A DNA stretch of 64,000 bases from Azolla caroliniana (taxonomy: Eukaryota > Polypodiophyta): NCBI GenBank assembly GCA_043228905.1, contig JBHGNT010000003.1:17980001-18044000 (forward strand), read 5' to 3'. A model generated the notes under the pieces. The model searched no databases and was not told the DNA's origin. It worked only from the letters and a program-made list of their open reading frames with translations. Shown here piece by piece: positions 22,932-32,862 of this stretch (positions are counted from its first letter, which is position 1; each line of letters opens with the position of its first letter). A program made the position numbers and the translations under genes.

Positions 22932-22943
22932 TTGAACCGATTT
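22932..22943 (+). promoter_or_regulatory. Gypsy-1 putative self-priming site
   Basis: TTGAACCGATTT, three bases after the 5' LTR, is complementary to the predicted 5' end of the element's own RNA: 11 of 12 to AAATCAGTTCAA (22701-22712) and 11 of 12 to the 3' LTR version AAATCGATTCAA (27939-27950). The two LTR versions differ from the complement at different bases, so the ancestor probably matched all 12. No TGG-type tRNA primer site is present here. Confidence 0.75.
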
Positions 22944-23024
22944 TCTCCCCTTCCTTCTCTTCCTTTATCTTCTTACTTCTCCCTCCCTTCATACTAATCT
23001 CTTATTCCTCTTTTCTCTCATACT

Positions 23025-24080
23025 ATGGCCACTGTTAGCACTCAAGAATATCAATTTGTTTTTTCGGAGTTGCAATGCTTGAAAGAGAAGTTTCTCGCAC
23101 TGGAACAAGAAAATCAATGACTGTTGGGGGAGCTTCAACAAATCTCCTTAGAGAAGCAGCAGACGCAACAACAACATAGGGAACTAGCGTTACGCGTGCA
23201 ACAGCTCGAAGCAACCATAGTAACAATGCAACAACAAGGACCCAATACACAAGGGGTTCATAAAGAACCCAAGATCGGCCTTCCCATGAAATTCGATGGA
23301 ACCCGATCGCAGTTTAGAGGATTCCTTAATCAGGTACGATTAGTCATTCAAATGCATCATTCTCGATATCCCACCGATGCATCACGAGTGGGACTAGTAG
23401 GCACTCTACTTAGTGGCGTGGTTCGTCCCCCTATTAGAAAAAAGCTCTCCCTTGTTAAATAATTTCGAAGAGTTTATTACCGAGTTTAAAGCCTGTTTTG
23501 GAGATACCGACAGTGTTAGAACAACAATCAACAAAATCCGAAGATTGCGCCAAGGTGAGCGGCCGACCTTGGCTTATGCTGCGGATTTCCGTCTTCTTGC
23601 CACCGATATTCCCTGGGATGACCAGGCACTAATGGAGCAATTTCATTTTGGCCTATGTAATGATGTTAAAGATTTACTCTTAACTTTCCTCGAGGAGCCA
23701 AAGTCATTGACAAAAGCAATCAGTCGTGTGGTGTGATGCAATAATCGCCTCTTCGAACCACATTCGGAATGTTAGTTCCAAATGCCAATGACAAGATCGG
23801 AGCCCACCTACGCTTCAATCGTAGCAAAGCCTTTCCCAAGGAAGTCATTCAATATGTCTCCAACAAATACTCCGACTCCAATGGAAATCGACACCACATG
23901 TCGTTGCGGACCACTATCGGAAGAAGAAAAGCAGCGACGCAAGACAAATCGATTATGACTTTATTGCGGTGGACCGGGGCATATTGCAGTGAACTGTCCC
24001 CATCGGCCAAAAAGGCAGGTAAATCAAATAACCGCTAGTACTAATAGTACTAAACTCGAGTCTATTTCTCTAGATGTGTC
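23025..24080 (+). pseudogene. Gypsy-1 gag
   Basis: ATG at 23025 opens MATVSTQEYQFVFSELQ. A stop follows after about 30 codons, then a Gln-rich coiled stretch, then the Gag core (IGLPMKFDGTRSQFRGFLNQV, RPTLAYAADFRLLATDIPWDDQALMEQFHFGL). The zinc knuckle at about 23957-23997 reads YCGGPGHIAVNC, with its first Cys codon now TGA. A frameshift near 23415 divides the core. The gene is non-functional. Confidence 0.87.
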
Positions 24081-24182
24081 TGATAGTCCTAACAGCCCAA
24101 GCCTTTCAAACAAATTTGAAATCCTTAGTCAACTAGAAGAAGAGTTAAACAATTAAGTCTAGCCAAAATAGGAGCCATTTAG

Positions 24183-27100
24183 TTGGACAACCCTAGATCT
24201 ATGCAGCCCATTAGTGGTTCCATTTCCTCTAAGCAAGTTAGCAATGTGGTCTTAGCTCAAGTAATGGTTAGTACTAAAAGTACTCCTCCAGTACATGTCT
24301 TAGCACTCTTAGATTCCGGAGCCAACTCTTGCTTCATGGATAGGAATTTTGCCCAAGCTCATCAGATATCCCTAAAAAAACTCCCGTGTCAAGCCTTTGT
24401 AGAAGTCATTGATGGTCATCCTATTGCTTCCAGAAATATTATAGAAGATTCTGAACCCGTTAATATTGTCCTAGATAACTTAGTGTGTGTAGTATCATTT
24501 AATATAATTAGTATCCCAGAACATCCCATTGTTTTGGGATTACCATGGTTTGAATTACATAACCTAGCCATAGATTGGAGAACAAGAGAAATACGGTGTC
24601 GACAAACCCAAGGATCTACTCATAAAATTGCAACCATTTTGCTACATCAGTTGCGTGAGGAAGGATGCAAGGAAGAAATGTTTCTCATCGCAATATCAGT
24701 AAACCCCTCCGGTATCAATAAAGAGGAGTTCACCGTTCAACTTCCAAAGAAGTATCGTCACTATGCTGATGTGTTCAATAAAGTACGAGCCAATACGCTT
24801 CCTCACCATCGACTGTATGATTGCCCCATCGATTTACAACCGGGAAAAGAGCCACCATGGGGACCGATCTACAATTTGTCACCAACCGAGCTAGAAGTTC
24901 TTCGAGCCTATATAAAGGAGAATTTGGCAAGTGGTTTCATTCGACATTCGAAATCTCTAGCCGACGCACCCATTTTCCTCGTCAAGAAAAAGGATGGATC
25001 ACTTTGTCTCGTCGTAGATTACCGTGGATTGAATAAAGTCAACATCAAGAATAGGTATGCACTTCCCCTTATCTCAAGTCTTTTAGAACGGATCAATGGT
25101 GCTAGGTTCTTCACAAAGATCGACTTAAGAGGAGCATATAACCTCGTACGGATCTGACCAGGAGATGAATGGAAATCTGCGTTTTGCACCACATATGAGC
25201 ACTTCGAGTATACGATCATGCCATTCGGCCTCACTAATGTGGCAACAGTCTTCCAACAAATGGCAAATGATATATTCCGAGATCTCTTGGATGATTTTTT
25301 GATCATCTATTTGGATGATCTGCTGGTTTATTTGAAGATCCAAGAAGAGCATGATTCTCATGTACTATTAGTACTAAAATGACTTCGAGAACATGGTCTT
25401 TATGCAAAGCTAGAAAAATGTAGTTTCGGGTGCAACCAAGTAGAATTTTTGGGCTATGTCATTTCCTCGGAAGGCATCTCCATGGATCCAGTTAAGGTCA
25501 AAACGGTAGTAGAGTGGTAGACTCTACATTCGTTGCGAGATGTGCAATGCTTTTTAGGCTTTGCCAATGTTTACCACAAGTTCATACAACTCAAAGCTTG
25601 TTCTCCCTCTCACACAACTTACCAGGACGAGACAATCGTTCGTTTGGTCTGAAGAAATAGACATGGCTTTTGAGAGTCTTAAGAAGGCATTTACATAAGC
25701 TCCTATTTTAGCTTATGTTGATCCAGAAAAACCATTCATCATTGAAGCAGACGCGTCGGATTTCGCCTTGGGTAGCATTCTGTCTCAACAAGGCAATGAT
25801 GAAAAGCTACATCCTGTGGTTTTCCATTCACACAAGTTTGACACTGCGGAAATCAACTATGAAATTCATGATAAGGAGCTATTAGCAATAGTGGACTCTT
25901 TTACACAATGGAGGCATTTTCTAGAGCCCTCTTCTCATCAAGTCATCGTATTCAATGATCACAAAAACCTTGCCTACTTTCAGAATGCTCGTGTGTTAAA
26001 TCGACGTCAAGCTTGGTGGTGCCCAATTCCTCACTCGTTTCGACTTCAAAATTACATATCGTCTGGGGAAGCAACAAGGGAAGGCAGATGCATTATCACG
26101 GCGCTCGTATCTAACACCGCGTCCCGGTGAGCCGGCTTTCGATAACCAAAAGCGAGTAATCATGGGACCGGCACGACTGCAAGCAATGCAGGTCTTCGGT
26201 ATGCCCTTGGATTCCCACGTTATCGATACCATACGTGAGGACTTGAAGACAGATGCTTTCGCTCAAGCCATTCTAGCACAAATTGATCCCTCTCGAGCAT
26301 CTTGTTCACAGTCGCAACAACTAGGTACGGACTATCGACAATTCAAATGTCATGATGGATTACTATTCTTTAAGAAACTCTTGTATGTTCCTAATGGTAC
26401 TTGTCGCCTTCAAGTAGTCCAAATTTGTCATGACACATATACAGCTGGGCATTTTGGTAGTACTAAAACACTAGTTTTAATACAATGATGATTTTGGTGG
26501 CCCCATATGCGACAATTTGTCGAAGATTTTGTTCAGACTTGTGATACATGTTGCAGAGCAAAAATTCCAAGGCATCATCCATATGGTTTATTAGAACCAT
26601 TACCAATTCCAAGGAAGCCATGACAATACATTGCCCTAGATTTCATCATAGATCTTTCGGTCTCTAAGGGATTCGATGCGATCTTAACAATAGTAGATCG
26701 ATATACAAAGATGGCCCATTTCCTACCATGTACTAAGGAAATCTCTAGTGAAGAAACCGCCGCAATTGTCATGCGTGAAGTATGTCGGCATCATGGCCTT
26801 CCCGATAGTATCATCAACGATCGTGGACCCCAGTTCGTCTCGAAGTTCTGGAAGCACCTCTTTAAAATGCTTAAGGTCACTTGTAACCTCTCCTCTGGCT
26901 ACCAACCGCAAACAGACGGCTAAGCAGAACGAACAAATCAAACATTGGAGCAGTATCTTCGGTGTTTTTTAAGCTATCATCAAGATGACTGGGCGGATAT
27001 TCTCCACTTCGTCGAATTTGTGTATAATAACTCTGTTCACTCATCAACAAAGGTGACACCATTTTATGCTTACACGAGCTATCACCCTCGGTGGTGTGTA

Positions 27101-27480
27101 TTTGAAACCCCAAAGTTACCTACAAATCCTTGTGCAGAGGATCGTTTGGAGCGGCTACGTAAGATACAAGCCGATTTATATACTCATCTACAACAAGCTC
27201 AACAAACACAGAAGGTTTACGCGGATCGTCATCGGCTTCCATCCAGTTTTGACATTGGAGATCGGGTGTGGCTACTATGACGACACATCAAGACTACTCG
27301 CCCATGCGAGAAGTTGGATTATCGACGATTAGGTCCTTTCCGTATTATCAAAAAGATTAATGATGTCGCTTTTCGTCTCGATCTACCTCCGCAGCTACGG
27401 ATACATCCGGTGTTCTCTCCTAGAACCCTATCAGGACAACACCATCCCAGGTCGGATTAAACCACCTCCACCCCCGATCG
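24183..27480 (+). pseudogene. Gypsy-1 pol (protease, RT, RNase H, integrase)
   Basis: Protease: VLALLDSGANSCFMD near 24300 and HPIVLGLPWF near 24520. RT: PIFLVKKKDGSLCLVVDYRGLN near 24970, TKIDLRGAYNLVRI near 25120, MPFGLTN, then IIYLDDLLVY near 25306 (catalytic DD kept). RNase H: FIIEADASDFALGS near 25738. Integrase: zinc-binding part around 26445-26570 (GHFGSTKTL..CDTC), catalytic AILTIVDRYTKMAHF near 26690, NDRGPQFVS near 26817, and AERTNQTLEQYL near 26926. At least six in-frame stops interrupt it (for example 25156, 25380, 25519, 26486 and 26923), several readable as Gln codons changed to TAA/TAG. Confidence 0.9.
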
Positions 27481-27489
27481 AACTTGAAG

Positions 27490-27675
27490 ATGGACCTGAG
27501 TAAGAGGTTGCCGCCATCCTCGATTCCAAGATTGTTCGCAACAAGCTCTACTATTTAGTCGATTGGCTAGGATATAGTCCCAACGAGCGTACTTGGGAAC
27601 CGATAGAGAATGTGACCAATGCTCGTGCTCTTCTTGAAGACTTCCATTGTCAATATCCAGACAAACCGGGTCCTC
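27490..27675 (+). pseudogene. Gypsy-1 chromodomain at the integrase C-terminus
   Basis: The translation VAAILDSKIVRNKLYYLVDWLGYSP.ERTWEPIENV.NA has the chromodomain order: aromatic YYLVDWLGY, then TWEP, then the final helix. It places Gypsy-1 among chromoviruses, which are thought to use this domain to bind modified histone tails when integrating. A stop just upstream (about 27500) separates it from the integrase frame. Confidence 0.88.
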
Positions 27676-27722
27676 AATCCAAAATGACTCGTGACACTCA
27701 TCACGTTTTAAAGGGGAGATAG

Positions 27723-28159
27723 TGTCATGATATGGCAAGACTCGAACCCATGACCTTATGTTACATGGGTCGAGCTCTTATCATTAGGCTATGTATTGTA
27801 ATACGAAGGATATTATTTTCATTTAAGTTTTACTATAGAAAATTGATGTATATTCCAGATTTCTTTAGAACATTCTAGAAACTTCATGAATACTCCTGAG
27901 AACACTATAAAAGGAGGCACAAGGCATTATTTCGAACCAAATCGATTCAACGCCAGTCTTAAGCCTCCTAGCTACTATTGTATATTCCCTTAACATAATA
28001 TATATCTTTTGTTATCCTCATTCTCTCTCTCTCACTCTTTCATTCTCTCGAGAGTTCTACACCTCCCTTAGTACTAAACCTCATCTTTTAGTACTAATTC
28101 CTTCTCTGTCTTAGTATTGTTCTTGACAATACTTCTTTGTCTTAGTACTGCTCTTGATA
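27723..28159 (+). mobile_element. Gypsy-1 3' LTR
   Basis: This 437-bp copy of 22485-22929 begins TGTCATGATATGG and ends CTTGATA. The tRNA-like antisense segment lies at 27739-27790, TATAAAAG at 27906-27913, and AAATCGATTCAA at 27939-27950. It follows the polypurine tract directly. Confidence 0.92.
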
Positions 28160-28640
28160 GATACAGAGTAAAGACACTCTGATCTGACAACGGAGGCGGA
28201 TACACCTCTAGAACCTTCAAGCAGTACCTTTCCGACAAAGGGATCCGACATCAAAAGACCGTTCCTTACACACCCATGTAGAAAGAAGTGGCAGAACGGA
28301 TAAACCGAATGATCCAGGAGAGGGTGATGGCAATGCTCCGACAAGCCGGAGTAAAGTTAGAGTTCTGGGCCGAGGCATTGCAGACGGTAGTATGCCTGAT
28401 AAATCGTCGCCGTTGAGAGCAATAAAGCTCAAGGTGCCACAGATATTATGGTCAGGCAAACAACCGACCTATTATAGGCTTTGTATATTCGGATGCAAAG
28501 CCTACACGTTCATGCCCAGGGAGAAAGAACCAAGTTGGCACCCCATGCAACGAAATGCATATTTCTCGATTATGGAACCAATGGGGACTTTGGCTACCGG
28601 CTATAGGACCTTGAGAACCGGAAACTAATCCGGAGCAGTG
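28160..28640 (+). pseudogene. Copia-A integrase, second part
   Basis: After the Gypsy-1 3' LTR the Copia-A frame resumes with VKTLRSDNGGGYTSRTFKQYL (second catalytic Asp), then VAERINRMIQERVMAMLRQA (Glu of the DDE triad at VAER) and IFGCKAYTFMPREKE of the integrase C-terminal part. Stops are frequent. The next ~450 bp (28640-29090) is the variable Pro/Ser/Glu-rich linker before the RT, with no firm motif. Confidence 0.82.
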
Positions 28641-29090
28641 ACATAGACTTCAACGAAGACTCTATCTTCTCTCAGCAGAAAATAGTTGGTAAAAAGGTAT
28701 CCTTCGAAGATGATAGAGTTGTCGCAGAAGGACCCACCCACCGGGCCGACTCAAAGATTCGACAAATAGTCGAACTTGAACAAGACAACAATACACCTAC
28801 CGCCTCCAAATCGGCAACAGGTCCAAGAGTCGAACTCGAAGACAAACTCAAATAGACCAGAGTTGGAAATGACAGAGTCACAAGAGATAGAGTCCAACCG
28901 ACCGAAACACCGGATATGACTCAAGGGATAAACAAATCTGAGTCGACCGAGTACCCAAGGGAGAACGGCATGACATTGTTGAACTCCCAACATGGGGGCG
29001 GGTCATCTAACAAGACTCCTGATACTACTGGTTCAACAAATGTCGTTTGACCAATAAAGCCGATCGAAGGATCTGAACCACTCATTTCAG

Positions 29091-29802
29091 CACCCAGGAG
29101 ATCTGGACGAGCTCGAAGGCCGACAAAGTTCTATCAACCGGGCCTCGACTATGTCAATTACACTGATGTAGGAGAACCAAGCACATATGAAGAAGCTATA
29201 GCCGCACCAGACTCCGAAACATGGCTACAAGCCATGAAATCCGAAATGGACTTGATTCACAAGAATCAGACATGGGAGTTGGTCGAACTACCAATTGGAA
29301 GAAAGCTGCTACCTTGCAAATGGGTTATTCGATATAAATATGTATCTGACTCAGAGAAATCCAAGTACTAAGCTCGGCTTGTCGTGAAAGGGTTCAAACA
29401 AGAACATGGGGTCAACTACGATGAGATATTCTCACTAGTAGTCAAGATGACCACCCTTAGACTCCTACTAGGAGTTGTGGTGATAGAAGACCTAGAGCTA
29501 GAGCAGCTAGATGTAAAGACGACATTTCTACACAGAGATATGGAAGAAGACATTTAAATGTCTCAACCGGCAGGCTTCATGATGACAGGGGAGGAAAGTC
29601 ACCTCATATGTTGACTGAAGAAAAACCTTTATGGCTTGAAACAAGCACCAAGGATGTGGTACTAGAAGTTCAACTCCAACATCAGACAGCTTGGATACCG
29701 TCGATTAGACTCCGACCCATGTATGTACATTCGGAAACTGGCTGACGAGTCTAGAATTTATCTGATCCTATATGTCGACGACATGCTCGCGACATCAAAG
29801 AC
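29091..29802 (+). pseudogene. Copia-A reverse transcriptase (RVT_2), truncated
   Basis: Motifs run RRPTKFYQPGLDYVNY, TYEEAIAAPDSETWLQAMKSEM, NQTWELVELPIGRKLLPCKWV, ARLVVKGFKQEHGVNYDEIFS, LYGLKQAPRMWY and LILYVDDMLATSK (about 29760-29800), the active-site word. Stops are scattered. Homology ends abruptly at 29802, where a gag fragment of a different family begins. RNase H and the 3' LTR were not found. Confidence 0.88.
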
Positions 29803-30055
29803 GGGAAGTCACCGAAAGAAGCTTGGGAAAATTTGAAGAAGATTTCCACTGCTGCCACCACGGCCCAGAAGTTGTAGCTACGACAATAGCTCAACAACAT
29901 CCGGCAAAGGGAGATGTCGGTTACCGACTACACCACCAAGATCAAGGAGATCTGCGATGCACTAGTTCCATCAATGTGACGGTGGATGAAGACGAGATGG
30001 TTCAGATCTTCCTTGTGGTCTAGCATATCGGTATGGGCCAAGTACCAAGAGTCGA
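29803..30055 (+). pseudogene. Copia-B-type gag fragment joined to the Copia-A RT
   Basis: The translation SPKEAWENLKKISTAATTAQKL..LNNIRQREMSVTDYTTKIKEICDAL matches the Copia-B gag at 30508-30720 and the Copia-C gag at 52110-52310. It is the central part of Gag and cannot follow a reverse transcriptase, so the join is a recombination or insertion boundary. Frame breaks are present. Confidence 0.8.
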
Positions 30056-30089
30056 AGAGTTGACAATGGAGAGTCGGTTGATTAACCAT

Positions 30090-30135
30090 ACATTGTTACT
30101 ATTATTATTATAACTATAATAATAATAACAATAAT
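30090..30135. repeat. ATT/AAT inverted repeat
   Basis: An ATTGTTACTATTATTATTAT arm followed by a complementary AATAATAATAACAAT arm gives an AT-only hairpin of about 16 bp. Confidence 0.7.
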
Positions 30136-30142
30136 GATGTGT

Positions 30143-30425
30143 AGTAGGGGCTACACTTGTAAATAGCCCATATGATGCAAAACATAGAGTGTGAGTTGAA
30201 CAGAATAAGGGGTTAGCGATAGAGTGTGAGAGAGTGAGTCTGACGCTAGAGCCAAGCGAGGTTTGATGCTAAGAGCCTTGTGTGGCTGATACACTTTGTG
30301 TGGAGAGTGTTGTATTGTGATTTCATTTTGTATTCTCTCTGTATAGTGGAATCTTTGTTCCCGTGGTTTTTCCCCATTTAAGGTTTCCACGTAAAACGTT
30401 GTGCCCTGTGCATTTTGTGTATTTC
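30143..30425 (+). mobile_element. Copia LTR-like segment
   Basis: The segment begins TGTAGTAGGGGCTACAC and near its end has TCCCGTGGTTTTTCCCC followed by GGTTTCCACGTAAAA. That pair of words recurs near the 3' end of many plant Copia LTRs. No partner LTR or target duplication was found, so the borders are tentative. Confidence 0.6.
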
Positions 30426-30439
30426 AGCATATCTTTGCC

Positions 30440-31177
30440 GTGGATCGACGATTGATTCTCAATACTATGAGCAAGATCGGATGCTCGACTACATCAAAGA
30501 CAAGAAGTCACCGAAAGAAGCTTGGGAAACTTTGAAGAAGCTTTTCGCCACTACCACCACGGCCCGGAAGTTGCAGCTCCGGCAAGAGCTCAACAACATC
30601 CGACAAAGGGACATGTCGGTTACCGACTACACCACCAAGATCAAGGAGATCTGCGATGCATTAGGTTCCATCAATGTGACGGTGGACGAAGGCGAAATGG
30701 TCAAGATCTGCCTCGTGGTCTAGCACATCGGTATGGGCCAATCCGGATAGTGATTTGCACTTGGTAAAAACCACCATCCTTCTTCAACCACGTGAGTGGG
30801 TCGAGGACCACTCAACCAGACAGTTGTATGTTGTACATAGAGGTGCATCAGCCCTGTGGGCGTGGAGGACGAGGTGAATGGACACGCAATAATGGCGACC
30901 GACAAGAGTAGAATCAGAGGCACGGAGATAGTGCCGACAATAGTTCCAGACCCTCCATGAGCAAGGGGAGTCAAAGTGGCGTTGGGAACCAGCAATCGAA
31001 GGCCGATACAAAATGCTGGTAATGTGGCAAGAAAGGCCACAAGGAAAGTGAGTGCTGGAAGAAGCGTGCTGATTCGGATAAATCCAAATATGGTAAGGCC
31101 AGACAGGAGAACCAACAACAATTGCACTATGTAGAAGGATCAGAAGGATCAGAAGGATCCGGAACCGGAAAGACCGG
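30440..31177 (+). pseudogene. Copia-B gag (partial)
   Basis: The frame from about 30460 reads YYEQDRMLDYIKDKKSPKEAWETLKKLFATTTTARKLQLRQELNN, closely like Copia-C Gag. The zinc knuckle at about 31014-31055 is CW*CGKKGHKESEC, with TAA in place of the Tyr codon seen in Copia-C. It is cut at 31177 by the solo LTR. The N-terminal part of Gag and the 5' LTR are missing. Confidence 0.83.
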
Positions 31178-31589
31178 TGTCGTGAAGATTTTCGGCAATG
31201 GTGTGAAAATCGCATAAAACATACGAAATCGAGTATGAATCATATAAAACAATAATAGTGAAAATATTATTTTAAATATGTTTAATATCTTAGTACAAAA
31301 AGATGGAGGTCTGCAAGAGCTTTCGAATGCACCTTACTACATAAGAAACAGACATCTAAGCCTCAAGTTATGTGGGTAGGAAGTTTGCAAAGGAAAAGAG
31401 AAAAATAAAACTGTGAAATATCCCACATAGATAGGAAAAGTTTAGGCCCCAACTATATAAGCAGATTGAGATCCATCATGATTCATATATGTGTTAAGAG
31501 CACATAAGCAATAGTTGGACTGGAGCCACTTTTGTCTAGATGGACATATGTGGGTAAGTCGCCGGATATGGCTAAGTGCCCGAACCGGT

Positions 31590-32210
31590 TGGTGAAGAAA
31601 CTCAAACCGGTTGACGACAGAATCGGAAACCGGATGGAGCCAGCAATCGGTGACCGGATGCATCCGGCAATTGGTGATCGGACGGAACCGACAACCGGTG
31701 ATTGGCGACGGAACCGATGATCGACGATCCAGCGACTGAGGGTAACCGGCGGTAACTGGCGACAACGATCGACGGAGCCAGTGACGGAGCCGGTGAGCCG
31801 GCGACAACCGACGACGGAACCGGTGACGGAGCCGGCAATCGGTAACCGGATGCATCCGACAACCGGTGACCGAACGGTTCTGACAACTGGTGATCGGCGA
31901 CGGAACCGATGATCGATGATCTAGCAACCGACGGAGCCAGAGACGGAGCTAGTGACGGAGCCGATGGCAACCGACGGAGCCAGAGACGGAGCTAGTGACG
32001 GAGCCGATGGCAACCGACGGAGCTGGCGAGATCAACATCCGGCGACGGAGCCAGTGACGGAGCCGGTGAACACCGACGACGTAGCCGATGAGCCGGCGGC
32101 AACCGACGACGGAACCGGTGACGGAGCCAGTGAACACCGACAACGGAGCCGACGAGCCGGCGGCATCGAGCGAAGGAGCCGGTGACCGACAAGCGACTCA
32201 GGATGCGGAC
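31590..32210. repeat. GC-rich minisatellite in the U3 of the solo LTR
   Basis: About 600 bp is built from variants of GACGGAGCCGGTGACGGAGC and ACCGATGATCGAC. One 43-bp unit is repeated exactly in tandem at 31925-31967 and 31968-32010. The composition differs sharply from the AT-rich surroundings. Long frames through it on both strands are repeat artefacts. Confidence 0.88.
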
Positions 32211-32340
32211 TGGGCTGGACCAAACGGATGCAAATAAGACGGATCGGTCGGGTCGGTTGATCGCGGTGCATGGTGTCTTAAAGATATTTGATCCAAAAGC
32301 CTAATAGTATTTTGTGCATAAAAGAAAAAGATGTAAGCAA

Positions 32341-32395
32341 GAATCGAACTTAACACCTCCAAGATAGGAAGCAATAGGCTTACCATTAAGCCAAA
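32341..32395 (-). other. tRNA-like sequence, antisense in the solo LTR
   Basis: The minus strand reads GGCTTAATGGTAAGCC (A-box-like, able to form a D-arm) and about 30 bases later AAGTTCGATTC (B-box-like). The acceptor stem does not close well, so it is not a functional tRNA gene. Confidence 0.6.
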
Positions 32396-32862
32396 CCATT
32401 TCTTTAGGGATTATATTTTTATCATTATAGCTTTACATGGAAATTTTCATGTGTGAGAGCTTAGATGATGACATGGCAAGCATGCATTGTGTGCATGTCT
32501 TGTACCCTCACATGCACCATATGCAGGGGGGCATCTATAAAAGAGTGGAGGAATCAAGCAAAAGGGGGGATTTTTATCAAAAAAACCTTTGTACTTTATA
32601 TCAAAATTAAAATTAAGAAGAAAATTCGTTATCCAATTGATGTATTAATCTTGTTCTTCAAATCTAAAGTCAAGAGTTCAATCTTAATCTCTCTCTCAAT
32701 CTAAAGTCAAGCGTTTTATCTTATCTCAATCTCTCTCTCTCTTTCAATCTATCTTAAATACTTTCTCGCTAAAGCTTGTGCGAACTTCGAATCCTTCCGG
32801 TCCAAAACCCTGGCGGTTCCGCCTCATGATCCGCACGTAGTGACGGATCTTCACGACACCGG

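Larger units (their letters stand above)
22485..28159 (+). mobile_element. Gypsy-1: chromodomain Ty3/Gypsy element inserted in the Copia-A integrase
   Basis: Two LTRs (22485-22929 and 27723-28159) bracket gag, PR, RT, RNase H, IN and a chromodomain. The flanks are GATAA (22480-22484) and GATAC (28160-28164), a 5-bp target duplication with one change. Removing the element rejoins the Copia-A integrase frame. The LTRs differ by scattered, mostly C/T or G/A changes (six, all transitions, in the first ~90 bp), so the insertion is not recent. The polypurine tract is AAAAGGGGAGATAG at 27709-27722. Confidence 0.93.
31178..32858 (+). mobile_element. Large solo LTR (1681 bp) inserted in Copia-B
   Basis: The ends are TGTCGTGAAGAT (31178-31189) and ATCTTCACGACA (32847-32858), a perfect 12-bp inverted repeat with TG..CA. 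CCGG lies on both sides (31174-31177 and 32859-32862) as a 4-bp target duplication. Copia-B coding resumes right after. Inside are a GC-rich minisatellite, an antisense tRNA-like segment (32341-32395), a TATA box TATAAAAG at 32535-32542 and a CT-rich leader. No coding region is present, so a solo LTR left by recombination is the best reading. Confidence 0.82.

Noticed and set aside
31442-32271. Several overlapping frames with GASDGA or RRLSPAPS-type repeats
   Set aside because: All come from the GC-rich minisatellite, where a repeat without stops opens several frames at once.
31174-32862. Reading 31178-32858 as a DNA transposon with 16-bp TIRs (CCGG + 12 bp)
   Set aside because: CCGG is its own reverse complement, so it can be a target duplication. 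TG..CA ends, TATA box and CT-rich leader fit an LTR better. No transposase is present.
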